Below, in pieces: positions 45,887 through 54,342 of a stretch of 64,000 nucleotides of DNA. The stretch is from Streptomyces sp. LUP47B (GTDB taxonomy: Bacteria > Actinomycetota > Actinomycetes > Streptomycetales > Streptomycetaceae): assembly GCF_001746295.1 (NCBI RefSeq), contig NZ_MJAH01000002.1:782908-846907 (forward strand), in the 5' to 3' direction. The notes below the pieces were generated by a model that did no database searches, was not told the DNA's origin, and saw only the letters and a program-made list of their open reading frames with translations. The position numbers and the translations under genes were made by a program. Each line of letters opens with the position of its first letter. Position 1 is the first letter of the stretch.

Positions 45887-45900
45887 GTTTCACGTGAAAC
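45887..45900. promoter_or_regulatory. parS site overlapping the cydCD start codon
   Basis: Exact GTTTCACGTGAAAC. The chosen GTG start (45894-45896) is the first three bases of the right half of the palindrome. Confidence 0.9.
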
Positions 45901-48900
45901 CGATCGACCCGCGTCTGCTCCGATACGCCCGGGCCACCCGACTGTTCCTGGTGGCCGTGGTCGGCCTGGGTGGCCTCGGTGCCCTGCTGGTCATCGCCCA
46001 GGCGATGCTCGTCGCCGAGGTCGTGGTGGGCGCGTTCCAGCACGGTCTGGCGGTCGCGGAACTCCGTACTCCCCTGCTGCTGTTGGCAGCCGTCGCTGTC
46101 GGTCGCGGGCTCGTCTCCTGGCTCACCGAGCTTGCGGCGCACCGCGCGAGTGCCGCAGTGAAGTCGGAACTGCGGGGGCGGCTGCTGGAGCGGGCCACGA
46201 CGCTGGGGCCCGGGTGGCTGAGCGGTCAGCGGACCGGGTCGCTGGTCGCCCTCGCCACCAGGGGGGTCGATGCCCTCGACGACTACTTCTCGCGCTATCT
46301 CCCGCAGTTGGGCCTTGCGGTGGTCGTGCCGGTGGCGGTGCTGGCGCGGATCGTGACCGAGGACTGGGTATCGGCGGCCATCATCGTCGGGACCCTGCCC
46401 CTCATCCCTGTCTTCATGGTGCTGATCGGCTGGGCCACTCAGTCCCGGATGGACCGCCAGTGGCAGCTGCTGTCCCGGTTGTCGGGGCACTTCCTGGACG
46501 TCGTCGCCGGGCTGCCCACACTGAAGGTGTTCGGCCGGGCCAAGGCGCAGGCCGAGTCGATCCGGCGCATCACCGGCGAGTACCGGCAGGCGACCATGCG
46601 GACGCTGCGGATCGCCTTCATCTCCTCCTTCGCCCTGGAGTTGCTGTCGACGCTCTCGGTGGCGCTGGTCGCCGTGACCATCGGGATGCGGCTCGTCCAC
46701 GGCGAGATGCACCTGTACGACGGCCTGGTCATCCTCATCCTTGCCCCCGAGGCGTATCTGCCCCTGCGGCAGGTCGGCGCGCAGTATCACGCGGCGGCGG
46801 AGGGGCTGACAGCCGCCGAGGAGATCTTCTCGGTGCTGGAGACGCCGGTGCCGAGGTCGGGTACCGCTGCGGTGCCCGCCGGTGGGCTGGCCTTCGAGCA
46901 GGTCACGGTCACGTACCCCGGGCGTTCGGATGACGCCGTCGCGGACGTGTCCTTCGAGGTCGCGCCCGGGGAGACGGTCGCTCTGGTCGGGCCCAGCGGC
47001 GCGGGCAAGTCCACGCTGCTGAACGTCCTGCTGGGATTCGTACGGCCGACCGAGGGACGGGTCCGGATCGGGGGAGTCGACCTCGCCGAGGTCGACCTGG
47101 AGGAGTGGCGTTCGCGCATTGCGTGGGTGCCGCAGCGGCCTCAGTTGTTCGCCGGGACGGTCGCCGAGAACGTGCGGCTGGCCCGGCCGGACGCCGACGA
47201 GGCCGCGGTGCGAGGGGCGTTGGGGGACGCGGGGGCGCTGGAGTTCGTCGACGCGCTGCCCCTGGGGGCCGACACCGTGCTCGGCGAGGACGGGGCCGGG
47301 CTGTCCGCCGGGCAGCGGCAACGACTCGCGCTGGCCCGGGCTTTCCTCGCGGATCGGCCGGTGCTGCTCCTCGACGAGCCGACGGCGGCGCTCGACGGAG
47401 CCACCGAGGCGGAGGTCGTGGCGGCGGTACGGAGGCTCGCGGCCGGGCGGACGGTGCTGCTGGTGGTGCACCGGCCGGCGCTCCTCGGGGTGGCCGACCG
47501 GGTGGTGCGGTTGGCGGAGCCGACGGTACCGGCTCCGGTGGAGGCCATGGCCAGGGTGCCCGCGGCACGTACGGTCGAGGACAGCAGCCCTGCTTCGGCC
47601 GAGCCCGGGACGACCGCGCCGCCGGCAGAGGCGCGCAGCGTTCTGTCCCGCGTGCGTGCCATGTCCGGCCCCCGACGAGGCCGACTCGCCCTCGCACTGC
47701 TGCTCGGGAGCCTCGCGCTCGGCAGTGCCGTGGGCCTGATGGCCACCTCCGGGTGGCTGATCTCGCGGGCTTCGCAGCAGCCGCCCGTGCTGTATCTGAT
47801 GGTGGCCGTGACGGCGACCAGGGCCTTCGGGATCGGCCGGGCGGTGTTCCGGTACGCGGAGCGCCTGGTGTCGCACGACGCCGTGCTGCGGATGCTCGCC
47901 GACACCAGGGTCGCCGTGTACCGGCGCCTGGAGCGACTGGCGCCGGCCGGTCTGCGCACGGCGCGCCGGGGTGATCTGCTCTCACGGCTCGTCTCCGACG
48001 TGGACGCCCTCCAGGACTACTGGCTGCGCTGGCTGCTGCCCGCAGGTGCCGCGCTCGTGGTGTCCACGGCCTCCGTGGGTTTCACGGCCTGGTTGTTGCC
48101 CGAGGCAGGTGCCGCGCTCGCCGTGGGCCTGCTGGCCGCCGGTGTCGGTGTCCCGCTGATCACCGCAGCCGTGGCTCGCCGTGCCGAGCGCCGACTGGCC
48201 CCCGCCCGAGGGGAACTGGCGACGCGGGTGACCGATCTCCTGACCGGAACTGCGGAGTTGACCGTCGCCGGTGCTCTGCCCGCCCGTACCGCCGAGGCAC
48301 GGCGGGCGGACGGCGTCCTCACCCGGATCGCCTCCCGCGCCGCCACCGCCACCGCACTCGGTGACGGACTCACCGCCCTGATCTGCGGCCTGACCGTCAC
48401 CGCCGCCGCCCTCGTGGGCGCCCAGGCGGTCGCCTCCGGGCGGCTCGGCGGGGTCGCCATGGCCGTCGTGGTGCTCACTCCACTGGCATCCTTCGAGGCT
48501 GTGCTCGGGCTGCCGCTCGCCGTGCAGTACCGGCAGCGGGTGCGCATGAGCGCGGAGCGCGTCCACGAGGTGCTGGACGCGCCCGCGCCCGTACGGGAAC
48601 CGGGGCTTGCTCGGCAGGCGCCTGCCTCCCCGTTCCCGGTTGTCCTCAAGGGGCTGACCACTCGGCACGAGGGCCAGGATCGGGACGCCCTCACGGGCCT
48701 CGATCTGAGCCTGGCGGAGGGCCGGAGGATCGCCGTTGTCGGCGCATCCGGCTCGGGCAAGACCACGCTCGCGCAGGTGCTGCTGCGCTTCCTGGACGCG
48801 GACGCCGGCACCTACACCCTGGGCGGCGTGGACGCCTACGGGCTGCACAGCGACGACGTACGGCGGCTGGTGGGGTTGTGCGCGCAGGACGCACATCTCT

Positions 48901-49382
48901 TCGACAGCTCGGTGCGCGAGAACCTGCTCCTTGCCAAGAAGGACGCGACCGAGGACGAGCTGCGGGACGCACTGCATCGGGCTCGCCTGCTCGACTGGGC
49001 CGAGAACCTGCCCGACGGGTTCGACACCCTGGTCGGCGAGCACGGGGCGTGGCTGTCCGGCGGTCAGCGGCAGCGGCTCGCGCTGGCCCGGGCACTGCTC
49101 GCCGACTTCCCGGTCCTTGTCCTGGACGAGCCCGCCGAGCATCTCGACCTGCCCACCGCCGACGCGCTCACCGCCGATCTGCTGGCCGCCACCGAGGGCC
49201 GTACGACGCTCCTCATCACGCACCGGCTGGCAGGTCTCGAGTCGGTGGACGAGGTGGTCGTACTCGATGAAGGACGGGTCGTGCAGCGGGGTTCCTACGC
49301 TGAGCTGGCGGGGGTGGAGGGGCCGTTGCGGGCAATGGCCGAGCGGGAGGCGGAGTCGGAGTTGCTGGTGGCGGCGCGCTGA
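45894..49382 (+). CDS. cydCD: CydDC-type ABC exporter, single-chain fusion
   Basis: A 1162-residue fusion of CydD and CydC, the heterodimeric exporter of cysteine/glutathione-type thiols needed to assemble cytochrome bd. Each half has six helices plus an ATPase: Walker A GPSGAGKST near 364-372 and GASGSGKTT near 950-958, with signatures LSAGQRQ and LSGGQRQ. A Pro/Ala linker joins the halves near 540-580. GTG 45894 (MKPIDPRLL) has GAGG 11 nt upstream. GTG 45885 would be only 2 nt from it and adds MFH. Single-chain fusion is usual in Streptomyces. Confidence 0.93.
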   Translation: MKPIDPRLLRYARATRLFLVAVVGLGGLGALLVIAQAMLVAEVVVGAFQHGLAVAELRTPLLLLAAVAVGRGLVSWLTELAAHRASAAVKSELRGRLLERATTLGPGWLSGQRTGSLVALATRGVDALDDYFSRYLPQLGLAVVVPVAVLARIVTEDWVSAAIIVGTLPLIPVFMVLIGWATQSRMDRQWQLLSRLSGHFLDVVAGLPTLKVFGRAKAQAESIRRITGEYRQATMRTLRIAFISSFALELLSTLSVALVAVTIGMRLVHGEMHLYDGLVILILAPEAYLPLRQVGAQYHAAAEGLTAAEEIFSVLETPVPRSGTAAVPAGGLAFEQVTVTYPGRSDDAVADVSFEVAPGETVALVGPSGAGKSTLLNVLLGFVRPTEGRVRIGGVDLAEVDLEEWRSRIAWVPQRPQLFAGTVAENVRLARPDADEAAVRGALGDAGALEFVDALPLGADTVLGEDGAGLSAGQRQRLALARAFLADRPVLLLDEPTAALDGATEAEVVAAVRRLAAGRTVLLVVHRPALLGVADRVVRLAEPTVPAPVEAMARVPAARTVEDSSPASAEPGTTAPPAEARSVLSRVRAMSGPRRGRLALALLLGSLALGSAVGLMATSGWLISRASQQPPVLYLMVAVTATRAFGIGRAVFRYAERLVSHDAVLRMLADTRVAVYRRLERLAPAGLRTARRGDLLSRLVSDVDALQDYWLRWLLPAGAALVVSTASVGFTAWLLPEAGAALAVGLLAAGVGVPLITAAVARRAERRLAPARGELATRVTDLLTGTAELTVAGALPARTAEARRADGVLTRIASRAATATALGDGLTALICGLTVTAAALVGAQAVASGRLGGVAMAVVVLTPLASFEAVLGLPLAVQYRQRVRMSAERVHEVLDAPAPVREPGLARQAPASPFPVVLKGLTTRHEGQDRDALTGLDLSLAEGRRIAVVGASGSGKTTLAQVLLRFLDADAGTYTLGGVDAYGLHSDDVRRLVGLCAQDAHLFDSSVRENLLLAKKDATEDELRDALHRARLLDWAENLPDGFDTLVGEHGAWLSGGQRQRLALARALLADFPVLVLDEPAEHLDLPTADALTADLLAATEGRTTLLITHRLAGLESVDEVVVLDEGRVVQRGSYAELAGVEGPLRAMAEREAESELLVAAR

Positions 49383-49392
49383 GGCCTTGGGT

Positions 49393-49430
49393 TGCGGCTC
49401 ACGCGAGGAGCGGTCCTCGGCTGAGCCGCA
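49393..49430. terminator. Bidirectional terminator after cydCD
   Basis: Outer stem TGCGGCTCA/TGAGCCGCA and inner stem CGAGGA/TCCTCG with a 4-nt loop, between convergent cydCD and the HAD gene. Confidence 0.85.
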
Positions 49431-49437
49431 GCGACCC

Positions 49438-50304
49438 CTACCGCCGCTCCAGCATCCGCTCGATCACGACGGCCACCCCGTCGTCGTTGTTGGCGACGGT
49501 CCGGCCCGAGGCCGCGGCGATCACGTCCGGGTGGGCGTTGCCCATCGCGTACGACTGTCCGGCCCAGGTGAGCATCTCGACATCGTTGGGCATGTCCCCG
49601 AACGCGACGACCTCCTCGTGCGAGATTCCGCGCTCGGCGCAGCACAGGGCGAGCGTGCTGGCCTTGGAGACGCCGGGACCGCTGATCTCCAGCAGGGCAC
49701 TGGGGCTGGACCGGGTGACGTTGGCGCGGTCGCCGATGGCGAGGCGCGAGAGGGTGAGGAAGGCGTCCGGGTCGATCGAGGGATGGTAGGCGAGAATCTT
49801 CAGCACCGGTTCGGCGGCACCGGGACCGTCCTCGGCCAGCAGGTCCTCGGCCGGTGCGAGGTTGTCGGGGATCTCCATGTGCAGCTTGGGATAGTCAGGC
49901 TCCTGGTAGAAGCCGTACGTCTGCTCCACCGCGTACACCGTGCCGGGCGCCGCTTCCCTCAGCAGCCGTACGGCATCCAGCGCGTTCTCCCGGGCCAGCT
50001 CGCGTACCTTCACGAACCGGTGGGCGCCGGGGCCGCCGTGCAGGTCGACCACCGCGGCGCCGTTGCCGCAGATGGCCAGGCCGTGACCGTGGACGTGGTC
50101 GCTGACGACGTCCATCCAGCGGGCCGGGCGGCCGGTGACGAAGAAGACCTCGATGCCCGCCTTCTCGGCGGCGGCGAGAGCCGCGACCGTGCGCGGGGAC
50201 ACCGACTTGTCGTCGCGCAGCAGAGTGCCGTCGAGATCTGTGGCGATCAGGCGCGGAGGTATGTCGGCGGCCGGGGTCTCGGGCTGTCGAGTAGCTGAGG
50301 TCAC
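49438..50304 (-). CDS. HAD phosphatase, Cof/IIB type
   Basis: A 288-residue HAD hydrolase with [11 protein letters not shown] (motif I), VTGRP (motif II), the motif III Lys region SKAST and GDMPNDVEML (motif IV), and a Cof-type C2 cap. These act on sugar phosphates or flavin/nucleotide phosphates. GTG 50304 is preceded by GGGAGAA. A paralogue of the same subfamily lies at 61604-62407 next to serS. Confidence 0.85.
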   Translation of the reverse strand: MTSATRQPETPAADIPPRLIATDLDGTLLRDDKSVSPRTVAALAAAEKAGIEVFFVTGRPARWMDVVSDHVHGHGLAICGNGAAVVDLHGGPGAHRFVKVRELARENALDAVRLLREAAPGTVYAVEQTYGFYQEPDYPKLHMEIPDNLAPAEDLLAEDGPGAAEPVLKILAYHPSIDPDAFLTLSRLAIGDRANVTRSSPSALLEISGPGVSKASTLALCCAERGISHEEVVAFGDMPNDVEMLTWAGQSYAMGNAHPDVIAAASGRTVANNDDGVAVVIERMLERR

Positions 50305-50406
50305 GCGCTCATTCTCCCGTATACGCCTGCACGACCGGACGGGTGCCCGCACAGGTGAGACATAGATGACGCAGGAGCGGACCTCATCCGCCCCGGTGCT
50401 GCCGCC

Positions 50407-51309
50407 TCAGCCCAGTTGTGCCGGTGCTTCCATGGCGATCTGCTCGAAGACCTTCTCGTCGGCGGCGAAGTCCGAGTCGGGGATCGGCCAGTGGATCACT
50501 AGCTCCGTGAAGCCGAGCTCCCGGTGGCGGCCCGCGAAGTCGACGAAGGCGTCGAGGGACTCCAGCGGGCGCCCGCGGTCCGGGGTGAAGCCGGTGAGCA
50601 GGATCTTGTCGAGCGAGTTCACGTCCCGGCCGAGCGACGCACAGGCGTCGGTGAGCTTCTCGGCCTGGCCGCGGAGGGCCTGGAGGGACTGCTCGGGCGT
50701 GCCGTTCTCGTACAGCTTCGGGTCGCCGGTGGTCACCCACGCCTGGCCGTGGCGGGCGGCGAGCCGCAGTCCGCGGGGGCCGGTGGCGGCCACGGCGAAG
50801 GGCAGCCTGGGCCGCTGGACACAGCCGGGGATGTTGCGGGCCTCGTGCGCCGAGTAGAAGTCGCCCTCGTAGGACACCGAGTCCTCGCAGAGCAGGCGGT
50901 CGAGCAGCGGGACGAACTCGGCGAGCCGGTCGGCACGCTCGCGCGGGCTCCACGGATCCTGGCCGAGCGCGGTGGCGTCGAAGCCGGTGCCACCCGCGCC
51001 GATACCGAGGGTGACGCGGCCGCCGGAGATGTCGTCGAGTGTGATCAGTTCCTTGGCGAGGTTCACCGGGTGCCGGAAGTTCGGCGAGGTCACCAGGGTG
51101 CCCAGGCGCAGCCGGTCGGTGACGCCCGCGGCGCCTGTCAGCGTGGGCAGGGCACCGAACCAGGGGCCGTCGCGGAAGGTGCGCCAGGACAGGTGGTCGT
51201 AGGTGTATCCGGTGTGGAAGCCGAGTTGGTCCGCGCGCTGCCATGCCTCGCGGCTCCCCTCGTTCCAGCGGCGGTAGGGGAGGATCACGGTGCTCAGGCG
51301 CAGATTCAT
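50407..51309 (-). CDS. Luciferase-like (LLM class) flavin/F420 oxidoreductase
   Basis: A 300-residue TIM-barrel of the bacterial luciferase-like family. [23 protein letters not shown] and [11 protein letters not shown] are the core family blocks. Actinobacterial members often use F420, but substrate is unknown. ATG 51309 is leaderless: TACGCT (51317-51322, minus strand) is 7 nt upstream. It follows the 151-residue hypothetical gene on the same strand after a parS site. Confidence 0.83.
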   Translation of the reverse strand: MNLRLSTVILPYRRWNEGSREAWQRADQLGFHTGYTYDHLSWRTFRDGPWFGALPTLTGAAGVTDRLRLGTLVTSPNFRHPVNLAKELITLDDISGGRVTLGIGAGGTGFDATALGQDPWSPRERADRLAEFVPLLDRLLCEDSVSYEGDFYSAHEARNIPGCVQRPRLPFAVAATGPRGLRLAARHGQAWVTTGDPKLYENGTPEQSLQALRGQAEKLTDACASLGRDVNSLDKILLTGFTPDRGRPLESLDAFVDFAGRHRELGFTELVIHWPIPDSDFAADEKVFEQIAMEAPAQLG

Positions 51310-51335
51310 GTGTCCGAGCGTAAGGGCCGACCCGT

Positions 51336-51349
51336 GTTTCACGTGAAAC
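51336..51349. promoter_or_regulatory. parS site
   Basis: Exact GTTTCACGTGAAAC between the LLM gene start and the end of the upstream hypothetical gene. This is the last copy in the window; none is seen in the final 12.6 kb. Confidence 0.9.
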
Positions 51350-51361
51350 AGTGACCCACAG

Positions 51362-51817
51362 TCACTGTGTTCGCCCGCTGAGCCAGGGGCTGAGTCCGAC
51401 CGGGATGAACTCCTTGTGCACGCGGTCACCCGGTAGCGGCACCATCAGGAAGTGGCTGGGCGGGAAGCGGCGCTTCTTCACCCAGGCGTGGCCTTCGTAG
51501 AGGGCGCGGAGGAAGGCGGGGACATCGTCGCGGGCGATGTCGGGGCACTCGACTCCGTCGACGGTGATCAGGGCGTCGTCGTCCGGGAACAGCCGCACAT
51601 CCACTTGCGGCCGGCCGCCGAGTTCGACGTAGGCCTCGTGGGGCAGGGTGCCGTCCGGGTCGGTGGTGACGCCGACGCCCGCAGCGCTGCGGCGCGAGGT
51701 CTGGTCGGCGCCGATGTCGTGGGTCACCTCGATCGCGAGCCCGTACGCGGCGGCGAGGGCGCGGAGCGCGGTGACGGCGGCCTCGGTGGTGGGGAGGTGG
51801 TCCATGCCGTGGTGCAT
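51362..51817 (-). CDS. Hypothetical protein
   Basis: 151 residues (from ATG 51817; ATG 51829 and 51805 are alternatives), mixed alpha/beta, Asp-rich in the middle (LFPDDDALITVDGVECPDIA), with a KKRRFPPSHFL motif near the C-terminus. No family recognised. It is 25 bp after kptA on the same strand, so probably cotranscribed with it. Confidence 0.7.
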   Translation of the reverse strand: MHHGMDHLPTTEAAVTALRALAAAYGLAIEVTHDIGADQTSRRSAAGVGVTTDPDGTLPHEAYVELGGRPQVDVRLFPDDDALITVDGVECPDIARDDVPAFLRALYEGHAWVKKRRFPPSHFLMVPLPGDRVHKEFIPVGLSPWLSGRTQ

Positions 51818-51842
51818 GGCGTCGATCATCCCCCGCCGAGGC

Positions 51843-52415
51843 TCAGTGCTGCTCGTGAAACCGCAGGTAGCGCGGTTGCACGGACTGGGTCAGCCACACG
51901 CCGTTCGCGCTGACGTGGAAGGCGTGGCCGTCGCGGTGCATGGCTTCCGCGTCCACGGAGAGCACGACGGGGCGGCCACGGCGGGCGCCGACGCGGGTCG
52001 CGGTTTCGCGGTCCGGCGAGAGGTGTACATCGTGCCGGTTCATGGGGCGCAGTCCCTCGGCGCGGATCGCGTCCAGGTAGCGCGCCACCGTGCCGTGGTA
52101 GAGGTAGGGCGGCGGGGTCGCCGGTGGCAGGCCGAGGTCGACGTCGATGCTGTGGCCCTGGTTGGCGCGGATGCGCGTGCCGTCGATAGCGAAGCGCTGT
52201 TTGTCGTTGGCGGCGACCACGTGGTCCAGCTCGTCCCGGGTGAAGCGGAAGCCGTGCTCGGTGGCAGCGGCGATCAGTACGTCGATCTCGACCCAGCCGG
52301 CCTCGTCGAGCGTGAGCCCGATGCGTTCGGGCTGGTGGCGCAGATGCTTCGAGAGGTACTTCGAGACCTTCACGGTGCGTCTCTCGTCCCTCTCGCGTAG
52401 CTCGTTCTCGTTCAT
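51843..52415 (-). CDS. kptA: RNA 2'-phosphotransferase KptA/Tpt1
   Basis: A 190-residue Tpt1-family enzyme that transfers an internal RNA 2'-phosphate to NAD+. The N-terminal winged domain has SKYLSKHLRH with the catalytic Arg-His pair. The ADP-ribosyltransferase-like C-domain has YHGT, VHLS and RPVVLSVD. In fungi it finishes tRNA splicing; bacteria lack that pathway, so its substrate here is unknown. ATG 52415 is used; upstream codons of the frame to 52499 overlap DnaA boxes. Confidence 0.88.
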   Translation of the reverse strand: MNENELRERDERRTVKVSKYLSKHLRHQPERIGLTLDEAGWVEIDVLIAAATEHGFRFTRDELDHVVAANDKQRFAIDGTRIRANQGHSIDVDLGLPPATPPPYLYHGTVARYLDAIRAEGLRPMNRHDVHLSPDRETATRVGARRGRPVVLSVDAEAMHRDGHAFHVSANGVWLTQSVQPRYLRFHEQH

Positions 52416-52471
52416 TTCATCAGGGTGCCGGGAGAGACGTGAATCACGCGAATGATTTTGGGCCGGATGTT

Positions 52472-52525
52472 TGATCCACAACCAACTGTAGTTATCCACA
52501 GGCTACTTGGCGTTTCTGTGGACAA
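52472..52525. promoter_or_regulatory. DnaA-box cluster upstream of kptA
   Basis: Three sites in 54 bp: TGATCCACA at 52472-52480, perfect TTATCCACA at 52492-52500, and perfect TTGTCCACA on the minus strand at 52517-52525. They occupy the spacer between kptA and the MerR gene. Confidence 0.6.
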
Positions 52526-52537
52526 CTCCCTGTCATG

Positions 52538-53476
52538 TCAGTCCTCTTCGTCAAGATCGACTGGGGGTCGCCCATTTGACGTGAGCGCATCCAACGCCCT
52601 TGCCCGCACCTCCCGTTCAGCCGCCAACACAAAGAACTCCGCCGCCCGCTCCACGCCAACCAGCCTTTCCACCGCCCGCATCGTCTCCTCGGGTACGGAC
52701 ACGGAACGTGACGTCTGACGCCCATCCGGCGTCTCCTCGGAACCGAGGTGCTGCCTCAGGTGTCGTGCCGCCAATGTCCGCATCGCGCGCGCGAGTTCGG
52801 CGTCCACTGTCTGTTGCGCGAGCGGCCGCAGTCGGCGGACGAGTGAGGCGGCTTCGGCGGCTTCCGTGTCGGTCGGCCGGTGCGGTCCTTGCAGGTAGCG
52901 CGCGAAGACGTGTTCGGTGGTGAACTCCACGAAACGGGCCGCGATGTGCTCGACCTGTCCCCTCAACTCCCTGAGATGGCCGGAGATCGCGGATAGCGGG
53001 ACTCCGGCCGCGTACAACTCGACGGCCACGGCGAGCTCTTGGGGGCTCGGCACGAGGAAGGATCCGTCGTCGCCGGGTACCGGCTCCAGTACGCCGAGCT
53101 CCACCGCCTCGGCGACCGCGGTCTCGTCGGGGGTGGCGCCGAAGCGGGCGTCCAGTTCGGCGCGGGAGATCCGGACGGCCTCCTCGTCGGTCCACGGACC
53201 GTCGACCTCGGCGACAAGACCGAGGATGCCGCCGAGGCCACGACCGGAGTCGTAGGCCTCCAGGAGCTCCTTGATGGAGGCCAGCCCGTAGCCGCGGTCG
53301 AGGAGATCGGCGATCTGGCGCAGCCGGACGAGGTGGGTGTCGGTGTAGATGTTGGCCCGGCCCCGCCGCTGGGGGCGGGGGAGCAGTCCGCGGTCCTGGT
53401 AGGCGCGGATGGTGCGGACGGTGGCGCCGCTGAGGTGGGCGAGGTCCTCGATCCGGTGGGCGGGGGTCTCGCTCAC
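52538..53476 (-). CDS. MerR-family transcriptional regulator
   Basis: 312 residues. The N-terminal MerR winged helix is HRIEDLAHLSGATVRTIRAYQDRGLLP, with the second helix LVRLRQIADLLDRGYGLASIKELL. A long C-terminal all-helical domain with no Cys metal motif follows, so an organic effector is more likely than a metal. GTG 53476 overlaps the upstream gene's stop (GTGA), making it the last gene of a four-gene coupled operon that it probably controls. Confidence 0.88.
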   Translation of the reverse strand: MSETPAHRIEDLAHLSGATVRTIRAYQDRGLLPRPQRRGRANIYTDTHLVRLRQIADLLDRGYGLASIKELLEAYDSGRGLGGILGLVAEVDGPWTDEEAVRISRAELDARFGATPDETAVAEAVELGVLEPVPGDDGSFLVPSPQELAVAVELYAAGVPLSAISGHLRELRGQVEHIAARFVEFTTEHVFARYLQGPHRPTDTEAAEAASLVRRLRPLAQQTVDAELARAMRTLAARHLRQHLGSEETPDGRQTSRSVSVPEETMRAVERLVGVERAAEFFVLAAEREVRARALDALTSNGRPPVDLDEED

Positions 53477-54342
53477 GCGGCGGCCCGCGCTGCCGGTGAC
53501 CGCTTCAGGTACTCCACCGCACGGCTCAACGACCCCTCCCGCGACGGGTGGTAGGACCGCCGGAGGTAGCGCGGTATGGCCGCGCCGAGCTCCCGCCAGG
53601 CCGGCAGCAGTCCTTTTCGTACGGCCCTTTCGTGCTCCTTGAGGGAGTAGCGCAGGCGGCCGGCGAGCTGGGGGTCGTGGCGGATCAGGTAGGCCGTCCC
53701 CCACAGCCACAGGTGGAGCATCACGGGGGCGGTGACCGCCATGCCCGCGATCCGGCGGGCGTATCGGGGCGTTCCGGTGCCGCCGCAGTGCTGGTACATG
53801 TCGAAGGCGACCGCGCGGTGCTCGACTTCCTCGGCGCCGTGCCAGCGCAGCAGGTCGAGCATGATCTCGTCGGCGTCGGCCCGGTCGAGTCCGTCAGCGG
53901 CCAGCACCCAGTCGCCGAGCACGGCGGTGAACTGTTCGATGGCGGCGACGACCGACAGCCGGAAGCGCAGCCATTCGCGCGCGGGAATGGGCGCGTTGAG
54001 GGGCGGACGCTCGCCGAGCAGCCGCTCGAAGAGGAAGTCGACGTACTTGGTGAAGTCTGCGGTGTCGAGCCGCTGCGCGGCCAGGTGGTCCAGTACGTGT
54101 GTGTGCTGGACGCTGTGTGTGGCCTCCTGGCCCATGAACCCCTTGACGTCGGCGCGGAGTTCGGGGTCGCGGACCAGGGGCAGGCCTTCCTTGAGGACTT
54201 TCACGAACCAGCGCTCCCCCGCCGGCAGCAGCAGGTGCAGCACGTTGATGACGTGGGTCGCGGTGGGCTCGCCGGGGATCCAGTGCAGGGGCGTGCGGGA
54301 CCAGTCGAAGGACACTCGGCGTGGGGCGATCTCGTGGCTCAC
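53473..54342 (-). CDS. COG3687/PF10118 'metal-dependent hydrolase', probable diiron protein
   Basis: A 289-residue mostly helical protein. Acidic and His residues follow the ferritin-like diiron order: Glu43 (GERWF), Glu73-x2-His76 (GQEATHSVQH), Glu136 (AIEQF), Glu172-x2-His175 (AEEVEHR). This is the ligand set of diiron oxygenases and desaturases, not of a typical hydrolase. Membrane-like stretches near 200-220 (MAVTAPVMLHLWLWGTAYL) suggest membrane association. GTG 54342 overlaps the SDR gene's stop by GTGA. The reaction is unknown; oxidation of a lipid-like substrate is an inference from the ligands and the EphD-like neighbour. Confidence 0.8.
   Translation of the reverse strand: MSHEIAPRRVSFDWSRTPLHWIPGEPTATHVINVLHLLLPAGERWFVKVLKEGLPLVRDPELRADVKGFMGQEATHSVQHTHVLDHLAAQRLDTADFTKYVDFLFERLLGERPPLNAPIPAREWLRFRLSVVAAIEQFTAVLGDWVLAADGLDRADADEIMLDLLRWHGAEEVEHRAVAFDMYQHCGGTGTPRYARRIAGMAVTAPVMLHLWLWGTAYLIRHDPQLAGRLRYSLKEHERAVRKGLLPAWRELGAAIPRYLRRSYHPSREGSLSRAVEYLKRSPAARAAA

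Noticed and set aside
45842..46933. Plus-strand frame starting at an ATG within the parS palindrome
   Set aside because: It reads the cydCD gene in another frame; CydCD motifs lie in the GTG 45894 frame.
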